Below, one piece after another: positions 36,880 through 45,264 of a stretch of 64,000 bases of DNA (within the stretch, counting starts at the first letter, position 1; the number at the start of each line of letters is the position of its first letter). Position numbers and translations under genes: made by a program. A model generated the notes under the pieces. That model did not search any database. It worked only from the letters and a program-made list of their open reading frames with translations, and had not been told where the DNA came from. This DNA is from Deinococcus aquatilis DSM 23025 (lineage in GTDB: Bacteria; Deinococcota; Deinococci; Deinococcales; Deinococcaceae): assembly GCF_000378445.1 (NCBI RefSeq), contig NZ_KB899704.1, forward strand, positions 1 to 64,000, written 5' to 3'.

Positions 36880-38142
36880 ATGACCACTCAGAGCCGATTT
36901 GGTGACAGTAGCCTGGCATTTGTGCGCGACGGCTACGCCTTTATCCTGCGCCGCAGTGAGCGGGACCACACAGACGTGTTCAAGACCCGGTTGCTGCTGA
37001 TACCCGTGGTGTGCTTACACGGCGAGCAGGCGGCGGAGGTGTTTTATGACCCTGAACGGTTCCAGCGGCGCGGCGCAGCCCCTCCCCGCGCTCAGAAAAC
37101 GCTGCTGGGTGAGGGCGGCGTACAGGGCTTGGATGACAGCGCGCATCAGGTGCGCAAGGGGATGTTTATGTCGCTCATGACGCCCGCACGCCTGCGTGAC
37201 TTGGCAAACCTCACGACGGCGCAGTGGCACGCAGCAGCCGTGAAGTGGGAGATGCAGGCTGAGGTGGTCTTGCTGGACGAGGTGCAAGAACTGCTGTGCC
37301 GCGCCGTCTGCCGCTGGGCGGGCGTGCCGCTGCGCGCTGCGGAAGTTCACCTGCGAACCGCAGACTTCGCCGCCATGATCGACAGCGCCGGTGCGGTGGG
37401 TGTTCGGCACTGGCGGGGACGGTTGGGCCGGGCCCGCGCGGAACGTTGGGCCGCAGGATTGATCACCCAGGTCCGGGCCGGGACGCTGACGCCAGACGAG
37501 GAAACCGCGCTCTCCGTGATCGCGCACCACCGGGATGGGTCGGGTGCTCTGCTGGACGAGCACACCGCTGCTGTAGAGCTGCTCAACGTCCTGAGACCGA
37601 CGGTGGCGGTGGCGCTGTACGTCGTGTTCACTGCGCTCGGCCTCCATGATTTTCCGGAAGCGGCGAGGAGCCTGTCGGAAGGCCACCGGGCAGCGCGGGA
37701 GAACTTCGTTCAGGAAGTGCGGCGGTTTTACCCCTTTTTTCCTTTTGCTGCCGCCAAAGTCCGTCGGGATTTTGAATGGCGCGGGCAACAGTTCTTGCGG
37801 GGACAGCGGACCCTGCTCGATCTGTACGGCACCAATCATGACCGGCGCACTTGGGGTGACCCGGAAACGTTTCGACCGGAGCGCTTCCAGACGTGGAACG
37901 GCAGTGCGTACAACTTCATTCCACAGGGCGGTGGGGATCACTTTCAGGGGCATCGCTGCGCTGGAGAGTGGATTACCATTGAGTTGATGCAGGGTGCCCT
38001 GCGCTTCCTCACTGAAGAACTGACATACACGGTGCCGCCCCAGAACCTCCACGTGAACCTCAGGCGCTTTCCCGCACGTCCGGCGAGCCGCTTGGTGTTG
38101 AGGGACGTGCGGCGCAGCGGTCTCACAGCAGGTTCACGGTAA
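36880..38142 (+). CDS. CYP152 family fatty-acid peroxygenase (cytochrome P450)
   Basis: This 420-residue P450 uses hydrogen peroxide instead of a redox partner. The heme motif is FIPQGGGDHFQGHRCAGEW with Cys 360 as the heme ligand. The CYP152-specific Arg-Pro pair that binds the substrate carboxylate is R239-P240 (VLRPTVA). QEVRRFYPFFPF and LLDLYGTNHD are also typical. GCAGGAGG lies 7 nt before the ATG, 14 nt after lspA, so it is in the metal operon. A P450 there is unexpected; it may repair membrane lipids or use peroxide formed under metal stress. Confidence 0.95.
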   Translation: MTTQSRFGDSSLAFVRDGYAFILRRSERDHTDVFKTRLLLIPVVCLHGEQAAEVFYDPERFQRRGAAPPRAQKTLLGEGGVQGLDDSAHQVRKGMFMSLMTPARLRDLANLTTAQWHAAAVKWEMQAEVVLLDEVQELLCRAVCRWAGVPLRAAEVHLRTADFAAMIDSAGAVGVRHWRGRLGRARAERWAAGLITQVRAGTLTPDEETALSVIAHHRDGSGALLDEHTAAVELLNVLRPTVAVALYVVFTALGLHDFPEAARSLSEGHRAARENFVQEVRRFYPFFPFAAAKVRRDFEWRGQQFLRGQRTLLDLYGTNHDRRTWGDPETFRPERFQTWNGSAYNFIPQGGGDHFQGHRCAGEWITIELMQGALRFLTEELTYTVPPQNLHVNLRRFPARPASRLVLRDVRRSGLTAGSR

Positions 38143-38615
38143 GGGCCTCATTCAGCAGACTCCCCAGCAGGTAGAGCTGCCGATTCCTCTGCTCGCCAAG
38201 ACCTGCCAGAGCCAATTCTGCCTGATGAAACGGCCGTACAGATGCTCCGACGCCTTGGACAATAAGTGCCCAGAGTGCTTGTATGACGTGGGAATGCATG
38301 TTGTCCCGCAATGTGCACAAGGCAATTAAAGAGAGGGTCAACTGTGTTTCTGGTACCTCATCCGGCCGCCACCGCCTTGCCTCTGGCCTACGGATGGACC
38401 GCGCCCCTCCTTCTCCCCAGGTGCACTGGTGTGACTTAGAGCTGCTGAGAAGTGTCCAGCCCCGCTGGGCAGTGTGGTACCGGCGGCCCACCGCCTCTGG
38501 GCAGGCCACGCCACGCCACCCTGGTCTTTTCTTAAGTTTGACCTGATCCCGGCACGCCGTGCAGATGGCCTGTGCGTCCACCCTCAACGACTGTCCTGAC
38601 CACAGGAGAACTTCA
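38143..38615. other. Gap with a doubtful minus-strand ORF
   Basis: A minus-strand frame of 174 codons (38647-38123) runs into the P450 end. Its last 58 residues (HSHVIQALWALIVQGV ... LYLLGSLLNEALTVNLL) look like real helical protein, but the first part does not. It may be the tail of a lost gene. CACAGGAGAA at 38601 is the ribosome site of the following CDF gene. Confidence 0.35.
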
Positions 38616-39227
38616 ATGAGCGACGAAGACCATAACTTGGACGCCAATCAGGCCGCCGACCGCCGCATCCTGTGGCTGGTGCTGCTGATCAATCTCGGCC
38701 AATGCTTGGCTGGAGTCACGGTTGGCCTCTGGGCGTCGTCCACGGCAGTGGTTGGCGCGGCCCTCGACAATCTGGCCGACGCGTCGGTGTACGGCGTCAG
38801 CCTGTATGCGGTGGGCCGCTCAGCCACCATCAAAGTGCGTGCGGCCCGGTTGTCCGGATGGCTCCTGATCGGCTTGGCCGTCCTCCTGTTCGTAGAGGTG
38901 CTGCGCCGGTTTTTTGGCGGCGAGGCGCCCATTGGTCCGGCCATGATGGCCATGGCAGCGGTAAACGCGGCGCTGAACCTCGTTTGCCTGCGCCTTCTCA
39001 AGCGTCATCAGGGCGAGGACGTCAACTTCAAAGCGTCGGCGATCTTTACCAGCAACGACTCCATCGTGAACCTGGCCATCGTGCTGTCCGGCGCACTGGT
39101 CCTGTGGCTGGACTCGAACCTGCCTGACCTGATTCTGGGGTTGGTCGTCTCGGCGATTGCCGCCAATGGAGGCCGGGAAATCTTGTCGGAAGCGGCGGAA
39201 GCAGATGAACGGGTTCCCTCGGAATGA
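38616..39227 (+). CDS. Small CDF-like cation transporter
   Basis: This 203-residue protein has six membrane segments but lacks the cytoplasmic C-terminal domain of standard CDF proteins. TM2 contains ALDNLADASVYGVSL and TM5 has SNDSIVNLAIVLSG, which keep the Asp/Asn metal positions. AGGAGA precedes the ATG. Short CDF-type transporters of this kind are often found with other metal resistance genes. It may be the last gene of the lead/cadmium operon or independent, since 470 bp separate it from the P450. Confidence 0.88.
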   Translation: MSDEDHNLDANQAADRRILWLVLLINLGQCLAGVTVGLWASSTAVVGAALDNLADASVYGVSLYAVGRSATIKVRAARLSGWLLIGLAVLLFVEVLRRFFGGEAPIGPAMMAMAAVNAALNLVCLRLLKRHQGEDVNFKASAIFTSNDSIVNLAIVLSGALVLWLDSNLPDLILGLVVSAIAANGGREILSEAAEADERVPSE

Positions 39228-39403
39228 CCCTGGGAGCAGTTGGACCCACCTCAACGTGAAATGGGGCGTCGTCCGGATAAGAGTTGACCAAGCAGCAAGG
39301 GATCGGCAGGTCTTTCAGAAAGTGTGAGGCTCACCGTGAACACAGCCCTCCGCAGTGCCGTTGCGTGCAGGTGTCTCAGCCAGACCAGCTTCTACTCCCC
39401 CTA

Positions 39404-39429
39404 AATCTCTGTACTTCTGTACAGAGATT
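39404..39429. promoter_or_regulatory. Palindromic operator of CadC type
   Basis: AATCTCTGTAC-TTCT-GTACAGAGATT is a perfect 11-bp inverted repeat. Its core CTGTA-N6-TACAG is the same as the core of the operator at 32330-32355. It lies about 110 nt upstream of the gene at 39540. There is no T-run, so it is not a terminator. Confidence 0.7.
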
Positions 39430-39539
39430 CCTCCAGTATTGCTACAGTTGAGCGTGTTTCGTTCTGACCTGATGATATTGATGGCCCGGTGTGTCGCCCT
39501 CGACCCTGCACTGAAATCTGGGTGCACAGAGAACTGCGC

Positions 39540-40286
39540 GTGACGCTATCAACGCCTGCTGAGTCTGCTGCCGCAAAGGCTGCTCCAGATGCAGCTCTCG
39601 CCCGATTCGGCGGAGTGGGGGCGCTGCTGGCGGGCGCCCTGTTCTTGTGTTCTCTGGTCTACGTCTACGGCGTTCTGGCCCAAGCTGGGCTGGACGTGGA
39701 GATGTTCAACGATCAGGCGCGGTTACTGCCCTGGGTGGCCGAACATGCCCGCGCCTACACCGGCCTGTGGTGGTTGACGCTGCTCTCGACTCTTGCTCTG
39801 CTGCCAGCACCAGTGGCGCTGCACGACCGCCTCCGGAGTGGAGCAAGGGGAATCTCCCGAGTGGCTGCTGTAGCGGGCGTCGGCGGCGTCATTTTCGGCC
39901 TGGCGGCGCCGCTCGTCCTGGCCGCCGCGTCGCCGGTACTGGCTCAGGGGTACGTGGAGGCCTCCGGACAGACGCGTGACGCGGTACAGGTGATGGGCCG
40001 GATGATCGGTGACCTGGCTCTCCACCTGCGCCTGGGGTCGGACCTGCTTCTCGGCGTATGGCTGGGCGTGAGCGGAGGACTACTGCTGCGCCTGCAGCGC
40101 AACACCCGGTTAGGTGGTTGGTTCCTGGTAACCGCGGTGCTCACGGGGACCGTGATCGCCACCAAACCACTGGGAATCGCGGATCTCGAGCCATTCCTGG
40201 CACCTGTGCTGAGTCTGGCGTACCTGGGGCTAGGCACGGTGCTGCTACAACATTCGAGGTCCAGTCTCTCCGATCACGCAGGGTGA
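39540..40286 (+). CDS. Multi-TM membrane protein (DUF4386-like)
   Basis: This 248-residue protein has about seven hydrophobic segments and hydrophilic ends; the layout resembles DUF4386. The GTG at 39540 is a reasonable start, but no strong ribosome site is seen. An operator of the lead/cadmium type sits upstream, which suggests metal induction. No transport motif is recognised. Confidence 0.65.
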   Translation: MTLSTPAESAAAKAAPDAALARFGGVGALLAGALFLCSLVYVYGVLAQAGLDVEMFNDQARLLPWVAEHARAYTGLWWLTLLSTLALLPAPVALHDRLRSGARGISRVAAVAGVGGVIFGLAAPLVLAAASPVLAQGYVEASGQTRDAVQVMGRMIGDLALHLRLGSDLLLGVWLGVSGGLLLRLQRNTRLGGWFLVTAVLTGTVIATKPLGIADLEPFLAPVLSLAYLGLGTVLLQHSRSSLSDHAG

Positions 40287-40495
40287 ACATCCGAAATCTT
40301 ACCCCCAAGGACTCGCAGGTTTGATTGATATCTGTACAGACCTCGTTCCTGCAACGAAACATTGACGCTTGATGGTTCAGGTTGGAGCGTCCGAAGAGAT
40401 GAGCTTCACAGGCATCAAAGAAGTCCTGAACGATGGGTGGATCGGCCCAGTGGGGAACAGCAGACATGAGAACAGCAGAGCGCATGGAGGAACAA

Positions 40496-43417
40496 ATGGG
40501 AAAGAGAGCAGCACAACCTGTAACGGCACCGTCAGGCGCCAACCCCCAGATCAAGATCAGAACCCGGGCAGCTCTGATGGGACTGGCCCTGACCTTGGCC
40601 GCCTGTTCGCAGAACACGACTGAGACACAGGCGGTGCAGGATGACCCCTACGCCGGAGGGCAAAGCTATCCGTGGAGTGACCGCCTCGATCCCGTGACCG
40701 GAGACCCCTACGCCGGCGGCCAGACCTATCCCTGGACAGGCGTGCGGGCCGCGGCTCCTGGGCTGACAGCCTTGGCACAGGGGAGCAACGACAATTTCTT
40801 GTCTGACCTGAGCTGGACGAGCGCGACCAACGCCTGGGGACCCATCGAAAAGGACCGGAGCAACGGTGATAAAGCCGCGGGCGACGGCCTTCCCATCACG
40901 ATAGGCGGGCAGGTGTTTGCCAAGGGGTTGGGCATTCATGCGGCGTCTGAAGTCAGTTACGCGCTGGGCGGGATGTGCAACACCTTCACGGCTCAGATCG
41001 GCATGGATGAGGAAGTGGGTGACCGGGGCACCGTGGTGTTCCAGGTGTGGAACGGCACGGCGGCCAAGCTCTACGATTCTGGGATAGTGCGCGGCATTGA
41101 CGCGGCCAGACCGATCAGCGTGAATGTGGCCGGGGTACAGAACCTGCGGCTGGTGGTCACCAACGGTGGCGACGGTATCAGTTTCGACCATGCCGACTGG
41201 GCCGAGGCCAAAGTCAGCTGTCCTGCTCAGCAGCCCAGCGGTGAGAACCAGCTCTCCGACTTGCCGTGGACCAGTGCGACCAATGCCTGGGGGCCCGTGG
41301 AGCGCGACCAGAGCAACGGTGAGAAGCTGCTGAACGACGGCCGGCCCCTCACGATAGGCGAACAGGTCTTCGCCAAGGGCTTCGGCGTTCACGCCAATGC
41401 CACCCTGACCTTCGGCCTGGCGGCCCGCTGCAACGTGTTTACTGCGCAGGTGGGCGTAGACGATGAAGTGGTCGAAAAAGGCAGCGTCGCCTTTCAGGTG
41501 TTCGGTGACGGGGTCAAACTCTACGAAAGCCCAGTTCGGCGCGGCACCGACGCGGCCCTGCCGATCAGTGTTCCGGTCAGCGGCGTGAGGGACCTGCGGC
41601 TGGTGGTCACCAACGGCGGCGACACTATCAGTTTCGACCATGCTGACTGGGCCGATGCCAAAGTCAGTTGCACCGAGGACACCAGCCCGCCCGTCACCCC
41701 CAAAGCCCTGAGTGCCGCCCCTGCCCCGGATGGTATTGCCCTGAACTGGGCCGACAATACGGAACCCGATCTGGCAGGCTACCGGGTCTACCGCTCGCCA
41801 TCGGCCAACGGTCCTTACGGTCTGTTGACGCCGCAGCTCCTCACGACTTCTGCCTACAGTGACCCCGCGCCGGAGGGTGTGCAGTCCTACTATCAGGTGG
41901 TGTCAGTGGACACGGCGGGCAATACGTCGCTTCCGGCGACCACCAACGCCACGCGGCCCAACAGCGGCGGCAGCCCGGTGCTGACCATCGAGAATCTGGA
42001 CAGCGTTCCCTTCTTCGACCGTCTCGTATTCAGCCGGATCGGTAGCCTCACTGCTCCGCCCAGCAACGGCGTGCATGACCGCGTGACCCTGCGAATCAGG
42101 AACACAGGGACGTCTTTGCTGCGGGTGTCCGACCTGCCTATCTCTGGCCCATGGGTGCTTGACCCCGCTCCCGCTTTTCCCGCCGATCTCGTGCCCGGCA
42201 GTTCCATTGACGTGCGCGTGCGGTTCGTCGCCGAGGCCACCCGCTACAACACCGGGACTCTCACGGTGGTGTCCAACGATACCAGCAAGCCGAACCAGGC
42301 TGTCCAACTGGTGGGACTGTGGCAAAGCGTGTCCGAAGGCGGACAGGAACCCAATCCCTTCCAGATCCGGGACGCTTTCGGCTACACGCTGAGCCTGGTG
42401 GGCAGCGAACCTACCCTTGACCAAAAAGGTCTGGTGCGGGCTCAGGGTGACGAAGTGCTCTCCGCTTACTGGCAGCGGGCCGATGAAAGCCTGCCTGTCA
42501 CGGTGAGCCAACTGGCGGCCTACCACACCCAGCCCAACACGTCGACTCTCTTCTGGCACGACAAGAGCAATAGCACTTCCAACACTGTTCTGACCCATAC
42601 AGCCATAGACGGTCAGACCGTGCTTCCGCGACTGAACGGCTCGCTGGCCCCTGGCAGCGCTTCTTTCAGCCCACCTGCTGGCGCCACCTTCGGCCTCCGC
42701 ATGGACGGCGAATGGAGTGACCCGCGGCGCAACGGCCAAACTGCAGACCGCAGCGCGGGTTGCCAGCGGCCCTGCGGCCAGCACATCCGCTTCTGGCCTG
42801 CCAAAGACCGGGCTGGCGTGCTTCTGCCCAATACCTACTTTGTCATCATGGATTACGCAGGCATCAATTACGACTACAACGACAGCGTGTATATCGTGAC
42901 CAACCTCAAGCCTGCGCCGGTCTTGCTGAACGTAGGCGGCGCGACCTTCACTGACCCGCAGACTGGCAATGTTTGGCTGTCTGACCAGGATCAGAACGGG
43001 GACGCACCGTTCCTGCCTTCTACGGCCATCAATGAAGGCAGTGCCAGCAGCACCTACGATATCGCTGCGACCAACAATGACCTGCTGTACCGCACCTACC
43101 GCGGTAATGTCGGAGGCGCCACCCCGCAGGAATCGCGTCAGATCAGCTTCAATATCCCGGTGAACAACGGCACCTACCTGGTCAAGCTGCACTTTGCTGA
43201 CCTGACCTGGACGACTCCTGGTAAGCGCATCTTTGATGTCAGTGCTGAAGGCGTGGTGCGGGTGCCCAATCTGGACATCGTGGCCCAGAGTGGCGGCGGT
43301 AAGACTGCGCTGGTGGTGCCGCTCGAGGGCGTGCAGGTCACCGACGGCAAGTTGACGCTCAACCTGAAGGCCAGCGTGGATTTCCCGGCCATTTCCGGCA
43401 TCGAAATCGTGCGCTAA
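40496..43417 (+). CDS. Large multidomain lipoprotein: two NPCBM domains, Fn3, ASH-like, malectin
   Basis: This 973-residue protein is chosen to start at 40496 because GGAGG lies 5 nt before this ATG. The lipobox LTLAACS (Cys 37) predicts outer-leaflet anchoring. After it come two copies of DPYAGGQ(S/T)YPW (residues 50 and 70). Then follow two NPCBM carbohydrate-binding domains (about 103-235 and 245-375: AKGLGIHAASEVSYAL, SFDHADWAEAKVSC), an Fn3 domain (about 385-470) and an Ig-like ASH domain (about 480-590). Next come an unassigned region and a malectin domain (about 860-973). No catalytic domain is seen, so it probably binds glycans on the cell surface. It is followed by a strong terminator. 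Confidence 0.9.
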   Translation: MGKRAAQPVTAPSGANPQIKIRTRAALMGLALTLAACSQNTTETQAVQDDPYAGGQSYPWSDRLDPVTGDPYAGGQTYPWTGVRAAAPGLTALAQGSNDNFLSDLSWTSATNAWGPIEKDRSNGDKAAGDGLPITIGGQVFAKGLGIHAASEVSYALGGMCNTFTAQIGMDEEVGDRGTVVFQVWNGTAAKLYDSGIVRGIDAARPISVNVAGVQNLRLVVTNGGDGISFDHADWAEAKVSCPAQQPSGENQLSDLPWTSATNAWGPVERDQSNGEKLLNDGRPLTIGEQVFAKGFGVHANATLTFGLAARCNVFTAQVGVDDEVVEKGSVAFQVFGDGVKLYESPVRRGTDAALPISVPVSGVRDLRLVVTNGGDTISFDHADWADAKVSCTEDTSPPVTPKALSAAPAPDGIALNWADNTEPDLAGYRVYRSPSANGPYGLLTPQLLTTSAYSDPAPEGVQSYYQVVSVDTAGNTSLPATTNATRPNSGGSPVLTIENLDSVPFFDRLVFSRIGSLTAPPSNGVHDRVTLRIRNTGTSLLRVSDLPISGPWVLDPAPAFPADLVPGSSIDVRVRFVAEATRYNTGTLTVVSNDTSKPNQAVQLVGLWQSVSEGGQEPNPFQIRDAFGYTLSLVGSEPTLDQKGLVRAQGDEVLSAYWQRADESLPVTVSQLAAYHTQPNTSTLFWHDKSNSTSNTVLTHTAIDGQTVLPRLNGSLAPGSASFSPPAGATFGLRMDGEWSDPRRNGQTADRSAGCQRPCGQHIRFWPAKDRAGVLLPNTYFVIMDYAGINYDYNDSVYIVTNLKPAPVLLNVGGATFTDPQTGNVWLSDQDQNGDAPFLPSTAINEGSASSTYDIAATNNDLLYRTYRGNVGGATPQESRQISFNIPVNNGTYLVKLHFADLTWTTPGKRIFDVSAEGVVRVPNLDIVAQSGGGKTALVVPLEGVQVTDGKLTLNLKASVDFPAISGIEIVR

Positions 43418-43425
43418 AGGTGGAG

Positions 43426-43464
43426 AGCGGGGCCGCTGACATTGGAAAGCGGCCCCGCTTTTTT
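43426..43464 (+). terminator. Rho-independent terminator of the NPCBM lipoprotein gene
   Basis: AGCGGGGCCGC / GCGGCCCCGCT forms an 11-bp GC-rich stem with a 12-nt loop, followed by six T, starting 9 nt after the stop. Confidence 0.93.
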
Positions 43465-43491
43465 GGCTTCATACTCTAGGCTGGAAGGAGC

Positions 43492-43697
43492 ATGATGAAC
43501 ACAAAAGCCGTGCTGGGCACGTTGCTGCGCTGACGGCCTGTTCGCGTCCTGATGGGGACCCATCTCAAAGCGGTCAATACCCCCTACCGGATCCTTATGC
43601 GGGAGGGCAAAGCCATCCATGGAGTGACCCTCGATCCTGGACCGGAGACCCCTACGCCGGCAGCCAGACCTATCCCTGGACGGTTCTGGCAAGTTAA
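43492..43697 (+). pseudogene. Remnant of a short lipoprotein with the DPYAGG...PW motif
   Basis: After GGAAGGAG the ATG starts MNTKAVLGTLL and stops at once. One missing G before CGCTGACGGCC causes this; with it restored the frame reads the lipobox LLALTACS. It continues with DPYAGGQSHPWSD and GDPYAGSQTYPWT to a TAA at 43695. The result would be about 67 residues made of signal peptide plus the two motif repeats, with none of the NPCBM domains. It lies just after the full-size family member and may be a truncated duplicate. Confidence 0.7.
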
Positions 43698-43717
43698 GCG
43701 AGATAGGCTGAGCGTCC

Positions 43718-44002
43718 GTGACTGATCGCAAGCCCGACCGCCACTATTTCCCGCTGAGCATCATCCAATACGCTCTTTGGCTGTATCACCGCTTTTCTCT
43801 GAGCCAACGTGATGTTCAGGAATTGCTCTAGCAGCGCGGCATCCAAGTCAGTCACGAGACCCTGCGTCAGTGGAATATCAAGTTCGCCCCGCTCTTGACC
43901 GAAGAGTTGCGCCACTGGGAACCCCGCCCCTGTTCCCAGTGGTTTCTGGATGAGGTATGCATCGAGATCAGTAGCAAGAAATTCTGGTTGTGGCGAGCCC
44001 AA
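43718..44002 (+). pseudogene. IS6-like transposase fragment with internal stop
   Basis: From GTG at 43718 the frame reads TDRKPDRHYFPLSIIQYAL, LSQRDVQELL, a TAG stop, QRGIQVSHETLRQW, LLTEELRHWEP and FLDEVCIEI, then loses similarity. It covers only the N-terminal third of the transposase. It matches the family of the 296-991 copy, including the bases just before the GTG (CGTCCGTGAC). It separates the lipoprotein remnant from a truncated YibE/F gene. Confidence 0.82.
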
Positions 44003-44182
44003 CTGTCCTTCTCCTCGGACAGCTCAGCAGAGATGATTCCATCACGGTCTGTACCACTCTCCTGCTACGCCGCTCAACATTTCTTCTCTAGCCCCTAAAT
44101 GCATCAAGCAACTACACACGAATCTCGAGGTGTAGACGCAGCGGGTTTTTCTGGACAGGGGCCATCCTCATATCCTACGCCC

Positions 44183-44911
44183 GTGACAAGTGACCCACTA
44201 GGCAGCGGCCTGACCCTGGTGGCGCTGTGGATGTTTATTCTGCCGACTCTGCTCTCCGGTCACAGCAGCCCGCTCCTCACGATCCCCGCCCTCATGCTCG
44301 TGCTGGCCGTGTGCGTATATCTCCTGCATGGTTGGAACTGGAAAAGCCATGCGTCTCTGACCGCCCTGTCCAGCGCGACCATTGCCGGGTACTTCATCAC
44401 GCTCTGGGTTGCGCATGTGACGCACTTGAGTGGCCAGTCGGACACTGCAGCGACAGTGGCTCAGAATTCATACGGCCTCAATGCCCTGAGTTTATACATT
44501 GTGAGCGTGGTTCTGTCGGCGTTGGGCGCCATGAATGACATTACGGTCACGCAAGCGTCCGTGGTGGAGACGGTGGCAGAGAGCCAACCCGGTTTGCCCT
44601 TCCGCCGCCTGTATGCCCTGGGCATGCAGGTCGGCGGCGACCATGTGGGCAGCATGATGACTGTTCTGGTGCTCGGCTACGCGGCCAGCGCTCTCCCACT
44701 GCTCCTTTTGCTGCGGGCCAACCAAACCACACCCATGTGGGTCACTCTCAATGGAGAAGGCATGTTTTCGGAACTGGCAGGCCTATTGATTGCCCTCATC
44801 ACCATGCTGCTGGCGGTGCCCCTCAGCACGGCCTTGGCTGCCTGGTGGGTCAGCGCCCGGGAGCAGACTCACAAGCAAAAAAGCAGTCAAGGGAGCCGTG
44901 AGCTGAACTGA
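44183..44911 (+). pseudogene. YibE/F family membrane protein, 5'-truncated
   Basis: The frame encodes the C-terminal membrane part of a YibE/F protein, including LGAMNDITVTQASVVETVAE, a region with FRRLYALGMQVGGDHVGSM, and GYAASALPLLLL. About 243 residues remain if GTG 44183 is the start. The N-terminal exported domain and first membrane segment of the usual 350-420-residue family are missing, and the homology begins just after IS6 debris. It may still be translated but is probably not functional. YibE/F function is unknown. Confidence 0.72.
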
Positions 44912-45190
44912 CGGAGTACTGCCGGTGGACAGAAAAAGCCTGGGTCAACAGCAACTCCTGGCTCCAGTCTTGACGAACGCCAAAGGCCTCATGTTCCAGC
45001 ACCTACCAGCTGAACCTCACTCCGAGCGCCTGAGCTTCTTTGGGTGACAGCAGCACCCTGTAAGACAGCTCTGCCTTACCGCTCCACCGCGTGGAGTCAC
45101 ACCAACGGAACCGAGACTGAATTGCCTCCCTCGTGTGCCTGCACCGCGAGCAGATCAGGGAGGCGTCACCTGAGGTCGCACACAAGTGAA
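44912..45190. other. Gap between convergent genes
   Basis: No supported gene. A minus-strand 77-codon frame (45236-45003) is open but overlaps the terminator hairpin and is not believed. Confidence 0.35.
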
Positions 45191-45216
45191 ATGGCCGCCT
45201 GATTTCAGGCGGCCAT
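45191..45216 (-). terminator. Hairpin downstream of the second NPCBM lipoprotein gene
   Basis: ATGGCCGCCTGA / TCAGGCGGCCAT is a perfect 12-bp stem 49 nt after the stop of the minus-strand gene. The U-tract is weak. Confidence 0.65.
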
Positions 45217-45264
45217 ACAGGCATTCTGGGCTTCACAAAGGTGAAGGGCTGAAGGACGAGAGGG

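Noticed and set aside
38123..38647. 174-codon minus-strand ORF after the P450
   Set aside because: The first two thirds have no protein-like pattern and it overlaps the P450 end; only the last 58 residues look plausible, not enough for a gene call.
40331..40340. TCTGTACAGA palindrome upstream of the NPCBM lipoprotein gene
   Set aside because: It contains the CTGTA half-site but lacks the N6-spaced second half seen at 32330 and 39404, so it is not counted as an operator.
40532..43192. Long minus-strand ORFs inside the first NPCBM gene
   Set aside because: Shadows of the lipoprotein gene caused by high GC at third codon positions.
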